A stretch of 5,381 nt of DNA from an uncultured Anaerolineaceae bacterium (lineage in GTDB: Bacteria; Chloroflexota; Anaerolineae; Anaerolineales; Anaerolineaceae), in the NCBI GenBank assembly GCA_937894825.1, contig CALCQT010000514.1, positions 1 to 5,381 on the forward strand, written 5' to 3'. Shown piece after piece: positions 1 to 5,381 of the stretch. Each line of letters opens with the position of its first letter. The stretch's first letter is position 1. The notes below the pieces were generated by a model, which did not search any database, was not told the DNA's origin, and saw only the letters and a list, made by a program, of their open reading frames with translations. Both the position numbers and the translations under genes were made by a program.

Positions 1-11
1 TATATAGAAAC

Positions 12-16
12 AGGAG
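12..16 (+). promoter_or_regulatory. Shine-Dalgarno site that decides the rsfS start
   Basis: AGGAG lies 6 nt before the CTG at 23-25. No equally good site precedes the first in-frame ATG at 95. This spacing, together with the family-like N-terminus that results, supports CTG as the start codon. Confidence 0.6.
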
Positions 17-22
17 AGAATT

Positions 23-367
23 CTGGATACAATTTCAATCGCACGAAAAATTGTTGATGTTCTGGAAGATCATAAAGCTGAGGATATCGTCCTGATGGAC
101 GTCAGGAATCAGGTTTCTTTTACAGATTATTTCGTTATTTGCTCAGGTTCAAGCAGCCGCATGCTGCAAAGCTTAGCAGATGTTGTATTAGACAAAATAC
201 GTGAAGAATACCGGCTTCACGGTAAGAAGCAGGGTGTCGGAGAAGGCGGCTGGATTTTGCTGGATCTGGGCGATATCGTAGTTCATCTTTTTTCACCGGA
301 GCGGAGAGAGTTCTATCAGCTGGAAGACTTATGGAAAGAAGCAAAAACCCTGGTTAAATTACACTAG
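23..367 (+). CDS. rsfS: Ribosome silencing factor RsfS (Iojap/DUF143 family)
   Basis: RsfS binds ribosomal protein uL14 on the 50S subunit and blocks joining with 30S, lowering translation when nutrients are short; this is family knowledge. The 114-residue product has the family hallmarks: an N-terminal helix with KAEDIVLMDVR (18-28), then the core TDYFVICSGSSSRML (34-48), GWILLDLGDIVVHLF (76-90) and a closing FYQLEDLW stretch (97-104). The first ATG in frame (95) would remove 24 residues, including the conserved AxxIVDxLEdxKAEDI helix. CTG at 23, preceded by AGGAG, gives a full-length protein of usual size (about 105-130 residues). An in-frame stop at 5-7 rules out a start further upstream than codon 8-10. 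RsfS genes often follow nadD, whose end may lie just outside the window. The product is certain; the start codon is less so. Confidence 0.93.
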   Translation: MDTISIARKIVDVLEDHKAEDIVLMDVRNQVSFTDYFVICSGSSSRMLQSLADVVLDKIREEYRLHGKKQGVGEGGWILLDLGDIVVHLFSPERREFYQLEDLWKEAKTLVKLH

Positions 368-391
368 TAATTATCATATATTTATACTTCT

Positions 392-422
392 TTCACAATT
401 ATTATATAAGTTGCTGTATAAT
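392..422 (+). promoter_or_regulatory. Candidate sigma70-type promoter for the Rrf2 regulator
   Basis: A perfect TATAAT at 417-422 sits in an AT-rich gap after rsfS. The best -35 match is TTCACA at 392-397, five of six consensus bases, but with a long 19-nt spacer. Transcription would start near 429, giving a leader of about 70 nt before the ATG at 503. This is pattern matching only; in an AT-rich gap chance matches are possible. Confidence 0.45.
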
Positions 423-441
423 GGACGATATGTATGCTGTC

Positions 442-462
442 TCTAACTCGTCATAGTTTAGA
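442..462 (+). promoter_or_regulatory. Imperfect inverted repeat in the leader, possible operator
   Basis: TCTAAC (442-447) and GTTTAGA (456-462) are inverted copies apart from one extra T, separated by 8 nt. The repeat would fall about 15-30 nt downstream of the predicted transcription start and ahead of the Rrf2 gene. Rrf2 regulators commonly bind dyads at their own promoters, so self-regulation is a reasonable inference. The repeat is short and could be chance. Confidence 0.25.
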
Positions 463-502
463 CAATCAGCATTTCAGAAGAAAAGACAAATGGGGCGAAT
501 CA

Positions 503-907
503 ATGTTAAAGGTTAGTCGAAGATTAAATTACGGATTACAGCTGATGATCGCGTTGGCATCCGATGAAAAGAATAGTTCGAAATCGACAGCTGCGATTTC
601 CGAACAGCTTGCGATCCCGTTGCCGTTTTTACATCAAATAGCACACACGCTGCAGCAGAATGGCCTCATTAAAGCCACCCCGGGTCCCAAAGGCGGCTTG
701 AAATTGGGGTCCAAAGAAAAAAACATTACACTTTACGACATTTTTGCAGCGCTCGAAGGCCAGTTTTCAGTCCCGACATCTGAAAGTGATGGATCGATCA
801 AAGAAAATGAAATCGCGGTTGAGGTCTGGACGGACGTCGGAGAAAAAATTGTAAACGCATTAAAAGAATATAATCTGGAAGATCTCGTTACGGCCAACAA
901 GGCATAA
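503..907 (+). CDS. Rrf2-family winged-helix transcriptional regulator without cysteines
   Basis: The 134-residue protein matches the Rrf2 family (IscR, NsrR, CymR and relatives) in length and layout. It opens with MLKVSRRLNYGLQLMIAL, the usual first helix. A helix-turn-helix follows at about 28-51 (ISEQLAIPLPFLHQIAHTL), then the wing with PGPKGGLKL (60-68), the dimer-linker ITLYDIFAALEG (75-86) and a C-terminal helix VWTDVGEKIVNALKEYNLEDL. ATG 503 is chosen because it gives this family-like start and has GGGG 7 nt upstream; an in-frame ATG at 434 would add 23 unrelated residues. There is no Cys anywhere, so the three-Cys iron-sulfur site of IscR/NsrR around residues 90-110 is absent, as in CymR-like members. 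It therefore probably senses a ligand or partner protein. The target genes cannot be told from the sequence. It ends 33 nt before a strong terminator. Confidence 0.9.
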   Translation: MLKVSRRLNYGLQLMIALASDEKNSSKSTAAISEQLAIPLPFLHQIAHTLQQNGLIKATPGPKGGLKLGSKEKNITLYDIFAALEGQFSVPTSESDGSIKENEIAVEVWTDVGEKIVNALKEYNLEDLVTANKA

Positions 908-940
908 TTCCCCGGCAAACGTCCCTCCCAGAAAGAAAAC

Positions 941-974
941 AAAAAGGTTCTTCCATTTCGTGAAGAACCTTTTT
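941..974. terminator. Bidirectional intrinsic terminator between converging genes
   Basis: A perfect 13-bp stem pairs 941-953 (AAAAAGGTTCTTC) with 962-974, around an 8-nt loop. The plus strand continues into a run of six T (970-975). The minus strand, read the other way, ends in TTTTTGTTTT. It therefore fits a terminator for both the Rrf2 gene (stop 33 nt away) and the lipoprotein gene on the other strand (stop 37 nt away). Confidence 0.9.
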
Positions 975-1011
975 TGCTGGTTATACCAAAACCCAATAAC
1001 ATTTACTGCGC

Positions 1012-2103
1012 CTACGGAGAAGTTTGAGGAGACGCTTCCGCACCTTCCGCTCCTTCATCCGTTGTTGGCGTTTCACCCACTACCGGAGCATCAGGAACCG
1101 GTGTCGCGATTGTCCAATTCATTGTTTCCTGAGAAATTTCTCCTTCCTGCCAGGGCAGATAAGTGAGAAAATCACCATAGGTCAAACCACGCATGATCTC
1201 ATAACGTCCCAGATAGAAAATATTATTCATGGACTGTTTGATCGTACGTTGTTTTCCAAATGCGGCTTTATAAAGATTTGCGCTGACACGGCTGGCCATC
1301 TTGCCCTCGGCATCCGTAATACCGCCCGGATATGCAAATACCTGGATGTCCACGCCAAACTTTTCTTCAAGCAGATTTTTTGACATGCCAACTTCCTCGC
1401 CGATCTTTGAGGGATCATTAATCATGTCCACACCCCAATAGCCACTGCTGCCCAACTCCCAGCCATCCGCCATCATCTCTTTAACCTGTTCAGAAGTAAG
1501 ACAGTTTTTCGTGTCGATCTGTGCAGCCACCAGCATCAGGTTGCCCTTCATCCCATATTTTTTCAAAATCGGATAAGCATTACGATATTGTCCCAGTTGA
1601 GAAGAATCGAAAGTGAACATCACCGGACGTGGAGGGAGTTCGCCGCCTTCATAAAGCACTTTGACCAGATCCGACAGGCCGATACTGGTATAGCCCAGTT
1701 CATAAAGCATCCGAACCTGCTGTTCAAATTCCGCCTTACGAACATTCGCTTCGCTCTCCCATTGATAATAGGGATCATCATCATAACTCTCCGCGATATC
1801 ATTATAGAAAAGCACCAGCACCTCTGTCTCCCCCGCGGCATGATTCACCCAGGTGGGAGACGGAACAATCGTAGCCGTAGGCGTCATCGTGGCCGTCGGG
1901 GTGATGGTCGCGGTCGGAGTGATCGTCGCCGTCGGGGTCGGTGGGGTTAATGAAGCGAGACGATTATTTTCGGCTTCAATGGTTTCAGCGGCAATGGTAT
2001 AAAGAATCCCGGGATCAACATCGTTATCCGGCATATTGCAACTCGAAAGTCCAATCCCGAATAAGAATGCAGACAAAATCGTAATTTGTAAAAATCGTTT
2101 CAT
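1012..2103 (-). CDS. Lipoprotein with a polysaccharide-deacetylase (NodB-like) domain, probably inactive
   Basis: The 363-residue product starts with a lipoprotein signal: MKRF, a hydrophobic stretch, then lipobox LSSC with Cys22 as lipidation site, so it should be anchored outside the membrane. Residues 53-84 are a Thr/Pro/Ala linker with four copies of TPTATI/M. The domain at about 95-320 follows the CE4 (NodB) pattern: VLVLFYNDI, a Gly-Tyr strand (YELGYTSIGLSDL), PPRPVMFTFD, ILKKYGMKG, ADGWELGS and FAYPGG (256-261). Key residues are changed. TFDDG reads TFDSS (164-168), keeping only the first Asp. The metal-site SHTxxH reads SSGYWG (219-224), so both His are missing. The usual YH near the start is YN (100-101). 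Deacetylation of glycans is thus unlikely; binding of a cell-wall glycan is an inference. A tail rich in T/P/E/G/A covers 331-363. The start is ATG 2103, with GGGAG 9 nt upstream; ATG 2127 lacks such a site. It is last in the minus-strand cluster. Confidence 0.85.
   Translation of the reverse strand: MKRFLQITILSAFLFGIGLSSCNMPDNDVDPGILYTIAAETIEAENNRLASLTPPTPTATITPTATITPTATMTPTATIVPSPTWVNHAAGETEVLVLFYNDIAESYDDDPYYQWESEANVRKAEFEQQVRMLYELGYTSIGLSDLVKVLYEGGELPPRPVMFTFDSSQLGQYRNAYPILKKYGMKGNLMLVAAQIDTKNCLTSEQVKEMMADGWELGSSGYWGVDMINDPSKIGEEVGMSKNLLEEKFGVDIQVFAYPGGITDAEGKMASRVSANLYKAAFGKQRTIKQSMNNIFYLGRYEIMRGLTYGDFLTYLPWQEGEISQETMNWTIATPVPDAPVVGETPTTDEGAEGAEASPQTSP
1867..1938 (-). repeat. Four tandem 18-bp units encoding TPTATI/M
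   Basis: Residues 56-79 of the lipoprotein are four back-to-back copies of a six-residue unit, so the DNA is an 18-bp tandem repeat with some third-position drift. It forms the extended spacer between the lipid anchor and the folded domain. Such Thr-Pro linkers are common in exported proteins of Chloroflexota. Copy number could vary between strains by slippage. Confidence 0.85.
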
Positions 2104-2112
2104 GCTTCGTGT

Positions 2113-2117
2113 CTCCC
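2113..2117 (-). promoter_or_regulatory. Ribosome binding site that decides the lipoprotein start
   Basis: Read on the minus strand this is GGGAG, 9 nt ahead of ATG 2103. It lies inside the longer reading frame that would start at ATG 2127, and that upstream ATG has only an A-rich stretch before it. The shorter start also gives the cleaner signal peptide. Confidence 0.6.
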
Positions 2118-2202
2118 GGTAATTCATTTTTTGGAAAGTACCATGCCCAGAAAATTCATTAATTCAGAATTCCTGCCATTCGTTTTCTATTGTACTTTAA
2201 TT

Positions 2203-3141
2203 CTAATAACTAAACCATATTGTAACGATCTGAAAATAAGCCCACAAAAGAATGTTCCCGTACGAAAGCCAACCCGCAAATTTCCATTCAGGTTTCAGAC
2301 CATTGAAAATCCGCTCCACCCAAATGATTTGCAGCGCCAGGGTGGGAAATAACAGCAATTGCCGCCATTGAAGCCGCCAGGGAACGCCGGACAAATTAAA
2401 AAGGATCACCGCAATAAAGGCCAAAAGTATAAACAGATGATGGATTCGGTAGAATTTTTTGTCGATTGCGATCGAAAAAAAACCCGGGGTCCATCCGGCC
2501 TGATGATCCACTTGAATCATCGCCAACACAAAGCGAAATGAAAGAAACAGGAAAAATATCGGGATTACGTATCCCTGAAGCGTCAGCTCAGCCGGAGCAT
2601 ACCGTTGAAAATTGAGCAACAGAAGAACCGGAGCGGCAACCGTGAGGAAACTGTCGAGCACTTCTTCAACCCAACAAACTGAGGACAGCGAGCCGCTATA
2701 CGCAAACAAAAAAACAGTTATCAAAACAATCCCAAAATAAAGGTTAAATCCTGTCAGGCTATCCGCAAAATGCATCATCGAAAGAAAGAGCATTGTGAGA
2801 AGGATCGCTGAAATAACCAGCAAAAAATTCAACGTGGGAATGGTTTCTTTTTCGTCCAGTTCTATTTTTTCCCGCTGCGGGAAATTAATGATGGAGAAGG
2901 TTTCTCCAGCCGGGATCATCGTTTTTGAAAGCGCAATGCGAAGCTGAAGCCAAAACGCACAAATTAAAACAAGCACCGTAATCAGAAAGGAATACAGAAG
3001 ATGGGTCCATGCCGCCGGATGATCCCAAAAGTGAAACACACCGGCAGCGGAAAAGATCATCGCAGCGCTAAGCGGAATTTTCCAGAAAGGAATTATTTTT
3101 ATCAGCTTCAGGATTATTTTTCGATTCGGACGAAAATTCAT
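2203..3141 (-). CDS. Nine-helix membrane protein, degenerate UbiA-superfamily-like
   Basis: The 312-residue product is very hydrophobic. About nine membrane segments can be drawn: roughly 19-39, 45-66, 104-122, 132-149, 163-178, 187-208, 233-251, 259-275 and 291-310. The number and the two larger polar loops, after helix 2 (67-103) and after helix 6 (209-232), resemble UbiA prenyltransferases, which attach isoprenoid chains to aromatic or other acceptors. The stretch FAYSGSLSS...EEVLDSF (146-165) and MIQVDHQAGWTPG (208-220) line up with the family's LAYS-PP and D-x-x-x-D-x-x-x-G-K regions. However, the first motif NDxxDxxxD is not present in loop 67-80, and only one Asp of the second motif (D212) remains. 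It may be an inactive or repurposed paralogue, and the family link itself is tentative. Its ATG overlaps the reductase stop as ATGA, so translation is likely coupled. DNA here looks more AT-rich than the dehydrogenase gene. Confidence 0.75.
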   Translation of the reverse strand: MNFRPNRKIILKLIKIIPFWKIPLSAAMIFSAAGVFHFWDHPAAWTHLLYSFLITVLVLICAFWLQLRIALSKTMIPAGETFSIINFPQREKIELDEKETIPTLNFLLVISAILLTMLFLSMMHFADSLTGFNLYFGIVLITVFLFAYSGSLSSVCWVEEVLDSFLTVAAPVLLLLNFQRYAPAELTLQGYVIPIFFLFLSFRFVLAMIQVDHQAGWTPGFFSIAIDKKFYRIHHLFILLAFIAVILFNLSGVPWRLQWRQLLLFPTLALQIIWVERIFNGLKPEWKFAGWLSYGNILLWAYFQIVTIWFSY

Positions 3142-3860
3142 GGAACCAGCCTGTATCCCCCATCCACAACAATATCGGCCCCGGTCAGATACGCCGCATC
3201 AAGAATAAAATCCAAAGTCTGTAGAATATCAGCCGGTGATCCTTCTCTTTGCAGCGGTGTTTTTTGGATCAACCGCTGCCACAATGCGGGAGAAGTATCT
3301 TCCGCCGGAAGAATCAGCCCGGGAGAGATCGAATTCACCCGAATCTCCGGGCCCAAAGCCTTGGCCAAAACCTGCGTCAGCCGCAGCAAGGCCTGTTTGC
3401 TAACGCCATAAGCGGCATAGTTATCCCAAAGTTTTGTTGCGCCGGAATCGACCATATTCACAATCAGGCCTTTCCCGTTCCGTTTCATCAGCGCCGCCGC
3501 CAGGGTTGAACAAAACCAGGGCGCCCGCAAATTCAGATCCAGCATCCGATTCCAATCGTCAAAAGACGTGTCTGTAATCGTACCGGGCGTAAAGGCAGAA
3601 GCATTATTAATCAACACTTCGCAGTCGTTCCCACGCTCCGACACAAGGTCGAACATGCGACGCATGGCAACTTCCTGTGATAAGTCTGCCTGTACAACCG
3701 CCGCCTCACCGCCTCGCGACTGAATCTGCCGGCAAAGCGCATCCGCAGCCGGCAGATCAGAATGATAATGAATCCAGATGAAATAACCCCGTTCAGCCAG
3801 ATGAAGGGCCATCGCCTTTCCCAGCCGTTTGGAAGCTCCGGTGATGATTGCGGTTTTCAT
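3138..3860 (-). CDS. Short-chain dehydrogenase/reductase of the pteridine reductase (PTR1/FolM) type
   Basis: The 240-residue protein is a full-length classical SDR with a Rossmann fold. The nucleotide-binding loop is TGASKRLG (7-14); HYHSD (31-35) follows strand 2 and QADLS sits at 57-61. NNASAF is at 85-90, the active site YxxxK is Tyr151-Lys155, and SPGL follows at 179-182. The KRLG loop, HYH, NNASxF and NMVD (135-138) are features of pteridine reductase PTR1 and of FolM. Asp138 replaces the usual catalytic Ser, and the 13-residue spacing from Asp138 to Tyr151 equals that of the PTR1 Asp-Tyr pair. Probable role: NADPH-dependent reduction of a pterin such as dihydromonapterin or dihydrobiopterin; another carbonyl substrate is possible. 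It starts 3 nt after the alcohol dehydrogenase stop, has no clear ribosome site, and overlaps the next gene by 4 nt, pointing to translational coupling on both sides. Confidence 0.9.
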   Translation of the reverse strand: MKTAIITGASKRLGKAMALHLAERGYFIWIHYHSDLPAADALCRQIQSRGGEAAVVQADLSQEVAMRRMFDLVSERGNDCEVLINNASAFTPGTITDTSFDDWNRMLDLNLRAPWFCSTLAAALMKRNGKGLIVNMVDSGATKLWDNYAAYGVSKQALLRLTQVLAKALGPEIRVNSISPGLILPAEDTSPALWQRLIQKTPLQREGSPADILQTLDFILDAAYLTGADIVVDGGYRLVP

Positions 3861-3863
3861 TAC

Positions 3864-5033
3864 TTAGAGAGACGCCCGAAGCATGTCCCGCAAATCTTCG
3901 TCTGTAATTTCGTACACATCCCGATTAAACGGGCCACCGGCGATTACATGCGAACCGTGAATGATCTCGTCAAAATCAGCTTCGGTAAAGCCATAGTTCG
4001 ACAGTCGAAGGTCCGCCACGCCTGCATCCTGCTTCAATTTTTCAAAAGCCGCCAGGAAGGCGTCCTTCTTCTCAACAACGGTCTGTCCCGGAGCCGAAAC
4101 GCCCAGCGCATCCGCGATGACGGCGTATCGCTCCGGAATCCGTTCACCGCCATGACGATGAAACGCACTGGAAAACAGAATCAGACCTGCCCCATGTGCC
4201 AAGGCCGGTTTAATGCCGCTCAGGCTGTGCTCAATATTATGTGCCGTTGTGCAGGAGGACATGCAAATGACCATGCCCCCCAATGTGGATCCCCAGGCCA
4301 TGTTCGCCCTGGCTTCAAGGTTCCCTCCGTTGTTCACCGCCTCCGGCAGGTTCGCAAAAATATGGCGGATGCCTTCCAAAGCCAGCGGATCACTGATCGG
4401 AACCGCTCGTTTTGCAATAAACGCTTCAATGCAATGGAAAAGCGCGTCAAAACCCTGCCATGCGGTATATTGCGGAGGAATATTCAACATCAGTTCCGGA
4501 TCAACCAGAGAAACGACGGGGAAATTGCAGGTCAGACCGACTTTCTCGCCGGTCGCTTCGTTCGTGATCACCGAAGTCGGATTCCCTTCCGTTCCGGTAC
4601 CGGCTGTGGTGGGGATCGCTACCAGCGGCAAGCCTCTCTCCGGGAAAGCCTGTTTGCCGCCCTGTCCGACCTGAACATAATCCCACAAATCGCCGGGGTT
4701 CACTGCCATCATCGCGGCAGCTTTCGCCGCGTCAATACTGCTTCCGCCGCCCAATCCAATTACAAAATCGCATTTTTGCTGGCGGATCACCGTCACAATA
4801 CCAATGACATTCGTTTTAGTGGGGTTCTGGACGACGCCGTCGAAAACGACCTGCTCAACCCCGCGCTCAGCCAGAATTTTCCGGACGCGATCCAGATAAC
4901 CCAACTTTTTAATGGATGTACCGCCGGTGACGATGATTGCTTTTTTCCCCGGCAACGGAATCGACGCCAGTTCGTTCAATTTTCCTGCTCCGAAATGAAT
5001 CAACGTCGGAATTTGAAAAGAAAAACTTATCAT
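3864..5033 (-). CDS. Iron-containing (group III) alcohol dehydrogenase
   Basis: The 389-residue protein is a full-length member of the Fe-ADH family, cytoplasmic enzymes that interconvert alcohols and aldehydes with NAD(P)H. The N-terminal Rossmann-like domain has HFGAGKLNEL (13-22) and the cofactor loop GGGSSIDAAKA (95-105). PTTAGTGTE is at 141-149. The metal ligands appear complete: Asp196 and His200 in FDALFHCIEAF, His265 in AHNIEH, and His280 in LAHGAGL. It resembles the butanol-dehydrogenase-like branch, but the substrate cannot be read from the sequence. The start ATG 5033 has AAGGAG 5 nt upstream. It is the first gene after gltX in this minus-strand cluster, 78 nt from the gltX stop, and is followed by the reductase after 3 nt. 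Confidence 0.95.
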   Translation of the reverse strand: MISFSFQIPTLIHFGAGKLNELASIPLPGKKAIIVTGGTSIKKLGYLDRVRKILAERGVEQVVFDGVVQNPTKTNVIGIVTVIRQQKCDFVIGLGGGSSIDAAKAAAMMAVNPGDLWDYVQVGQGGKQAFPERGLPLVAIPTTAGTGTEGNPTSVITNEATGEKVGLTCNFPVVSLVDPELMLNIPPQYTAWQGFDALFHCIEAFIAKRAVPISDPLALEGIRHIFANLPEAVNNGGNLEARANMAWGSTLGGMVICMSSCTTAHNIEHSLSGIKPALAHGAGLILFSSAFHRHGGERIPERYAVIADALGVSAPGQTVVEKKDAFLAAFEKLKQDAGVADLRLSNYGFTEADFDEIIHGSHVIAGGPFNRDVYEITDEDLRDMLRASL

Positions 5034-5038
5034 AGAAG

Positions 5039-5044
5039 CTCCTT
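5039..5044 (-). promoter_or_regulatory. Strong Shine-Dalgarno site of the alcohol dehydrogenase gene
   Basis: On the minus strand this reads AAGGAG, 5 nt before ATG 5033. It is the best ribosome site in the minus-strand cluster; the next two genes lack a comparable one and seem to depend on coupling to this first cistron. Confidence 0.75.
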
Positions 5045-5111
5045 ACGCTTTGATCCTTACTTCTCTACAAACGATACCTTGCTTGTCACAACTCATGCGA
5101 AACATGGTCGG

Positions 5112-5381
5112 TTACGCAGCGGCCCGCAGCATTGTTTCAGCAGCCTTGATCCGCTCCAGCACTTTTTCTTTCCCGATAATTTCCATACTTTCAAACAAGG
5201 GAGGGCTAACCCGTTGTCCGGTGACCGCGACGCGCAGAACTCCGAATACCTGCGCCGGTTTCAGATCCAATTCTGTCACCAGTTCGCGCATCTCCGGCTC
5301 ACCAATTTGCGGACTGATCTCGGATAAACCGGCTAAAGTATCATAAGAACGCGCCGCGATATCAGCGCACTGAGCTGCATC
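5112..5381 (-). CDS. gltX: Glutamyl-tRNA synthetase, C-terminal end (partial)
   Basis: The minus strand encodes the last 89 residues of a protein that runs off the right edge; the stop is TAA at 5114-5112. The segment PAQVFGVLRVAVTGQRVSPP followed by LFESMEIIGKEKVLERIKAA is the closing signature of bacterial GltX, in the anticodon-binding helical domain. GltX charges tRNA-Glu (and, in many bacteria, also tRNA-Gln for later amidation). The catalytic domain with its HIGH and KMSKS motifs lies outside the window. There is no start codon in the window, so the frame is easily missed by start-based gene calling. No terminator-like hairpin with a T-run follows it. Confidence 0.95.
   Translation of the reverse strand, partial: DAAQCADIAARSYDTLAGLSEISPQIGEPEMRELVTELDLKPAQVFGVLRVAVTGQRVSPPLFESMEIIGKEKVLERIKAAETMLRAAA

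Noticed and set aside
371..410. AT-rich stretch after rsfS considered as a terminator
   Set aside because: Only short, weak A/T pairings are possible and there is no GC-containing stem followed by a T-run.
1024..1383. 119-codon plus-strand frame within the lipoprotein gene
   Set aside because: It is antisense to a convincing protein, has Arg/Cys-rich composition and shows no ribosome site or family motif.
1588..1950. 120-codon plus-strand frame ending in an Arg/Gly-rich tail
   Set aside because: The apparent Arg-Gly repeats are simply the reverse reading of the TPTATI tandem repeat in the lipoprotein gene.
2153..2172. Three closely spaced AATTC units ahead of the lipoprotein gene, considered as an operator
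   Set aside because: Spacing is irregular (8 and 7 nt), the units are short, and they occur in AT-rich intergenic DNA where chance copies are likely.
2179..2202. TACAAT-like -10 element for the lipoprotein gene on the minus strand
   Set aside because: No acceptable -35 hexamer could be placed at 16-18 nt from it, so a promoter claim would rest on one hexamer.
3762..5327. 521-codon open frame on the plus strand, opposite the alcohol dehydrogenase and reductase genes
   Set aside because: It lies antisense to three well-supported genes, its translation has no recognisable domain and is rich in Arg, Gln, His and Asn, as expected of a shadow frame created by codon bias on the coding strand.

Overview
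This 5.4-kb window reads as ordinary bacterial chromosome, mid-GC and densely packed. The best guess for the source is a Chloroflexota bacterium, perhaps class Anaerolineae. That rests mainly on a lipoprotein with a long Thr-Pro-Thr-Ala-Thr linker, a style common there, and on the general look of the housekeeping proteins. It is an inference; no rRNA or lineage marker is present.

Layout. The left part runs on the plus strand: a ribosome silencing factor (rsfS, 23-367, probably starting at CTG), then a promoter-like region and a cysteine-free Rrf2-family regulator (503-907). A strong, nearly symmetrical hairpin with T-runs on both sides (941-974) lies between the converging transcription units and probably terminates both. 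Everything to the right is on the minus strand. In transcription order: the end of glutamyl-tRNA synthetase (gltX, 5112-5381, cut by the window edge), an iron-dependent alcohol dehydrogenase (3864-5033), a pteridine-reductase-like short-chain dehydrogenase (3138-3860), a nine-helix membrane protein resembling the UbiA prenyltransferase superfamily (2203-3141), and a lipoprotein with a polysaccharide-deacetylase (NodB-like) fold (1012-2103).

How the genes may work together. The dehydrogenase, reductase and membrane protein are packed with a 3-nt gap and a 4-nt ATGA overlap, so they are almost certainly translated from one message. The lipoprotein follows after 99 nt and may be read through or have its own promoter. 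No known pathway unites the four. There is no visible terminator between gltX and the dehydrogenase.

Most notable. Two neighbouring envelope proteins look like catalytically dead members of enzyme families. The lipoprotein keeps the NodB-like framework but has lost the second Asp of TFDD and both His of the HxxxH metal site. The membrane protein keeps a UbiA-like helix layout but lacks recognisable Asp-rich prenyl-diphosphate motifs. No mobile element, CRISPR array, tRNA or rRNA was seen. I found no clear evidence of a wholly new system; the pseudoenzyme pair and the compact operon are the best leads.
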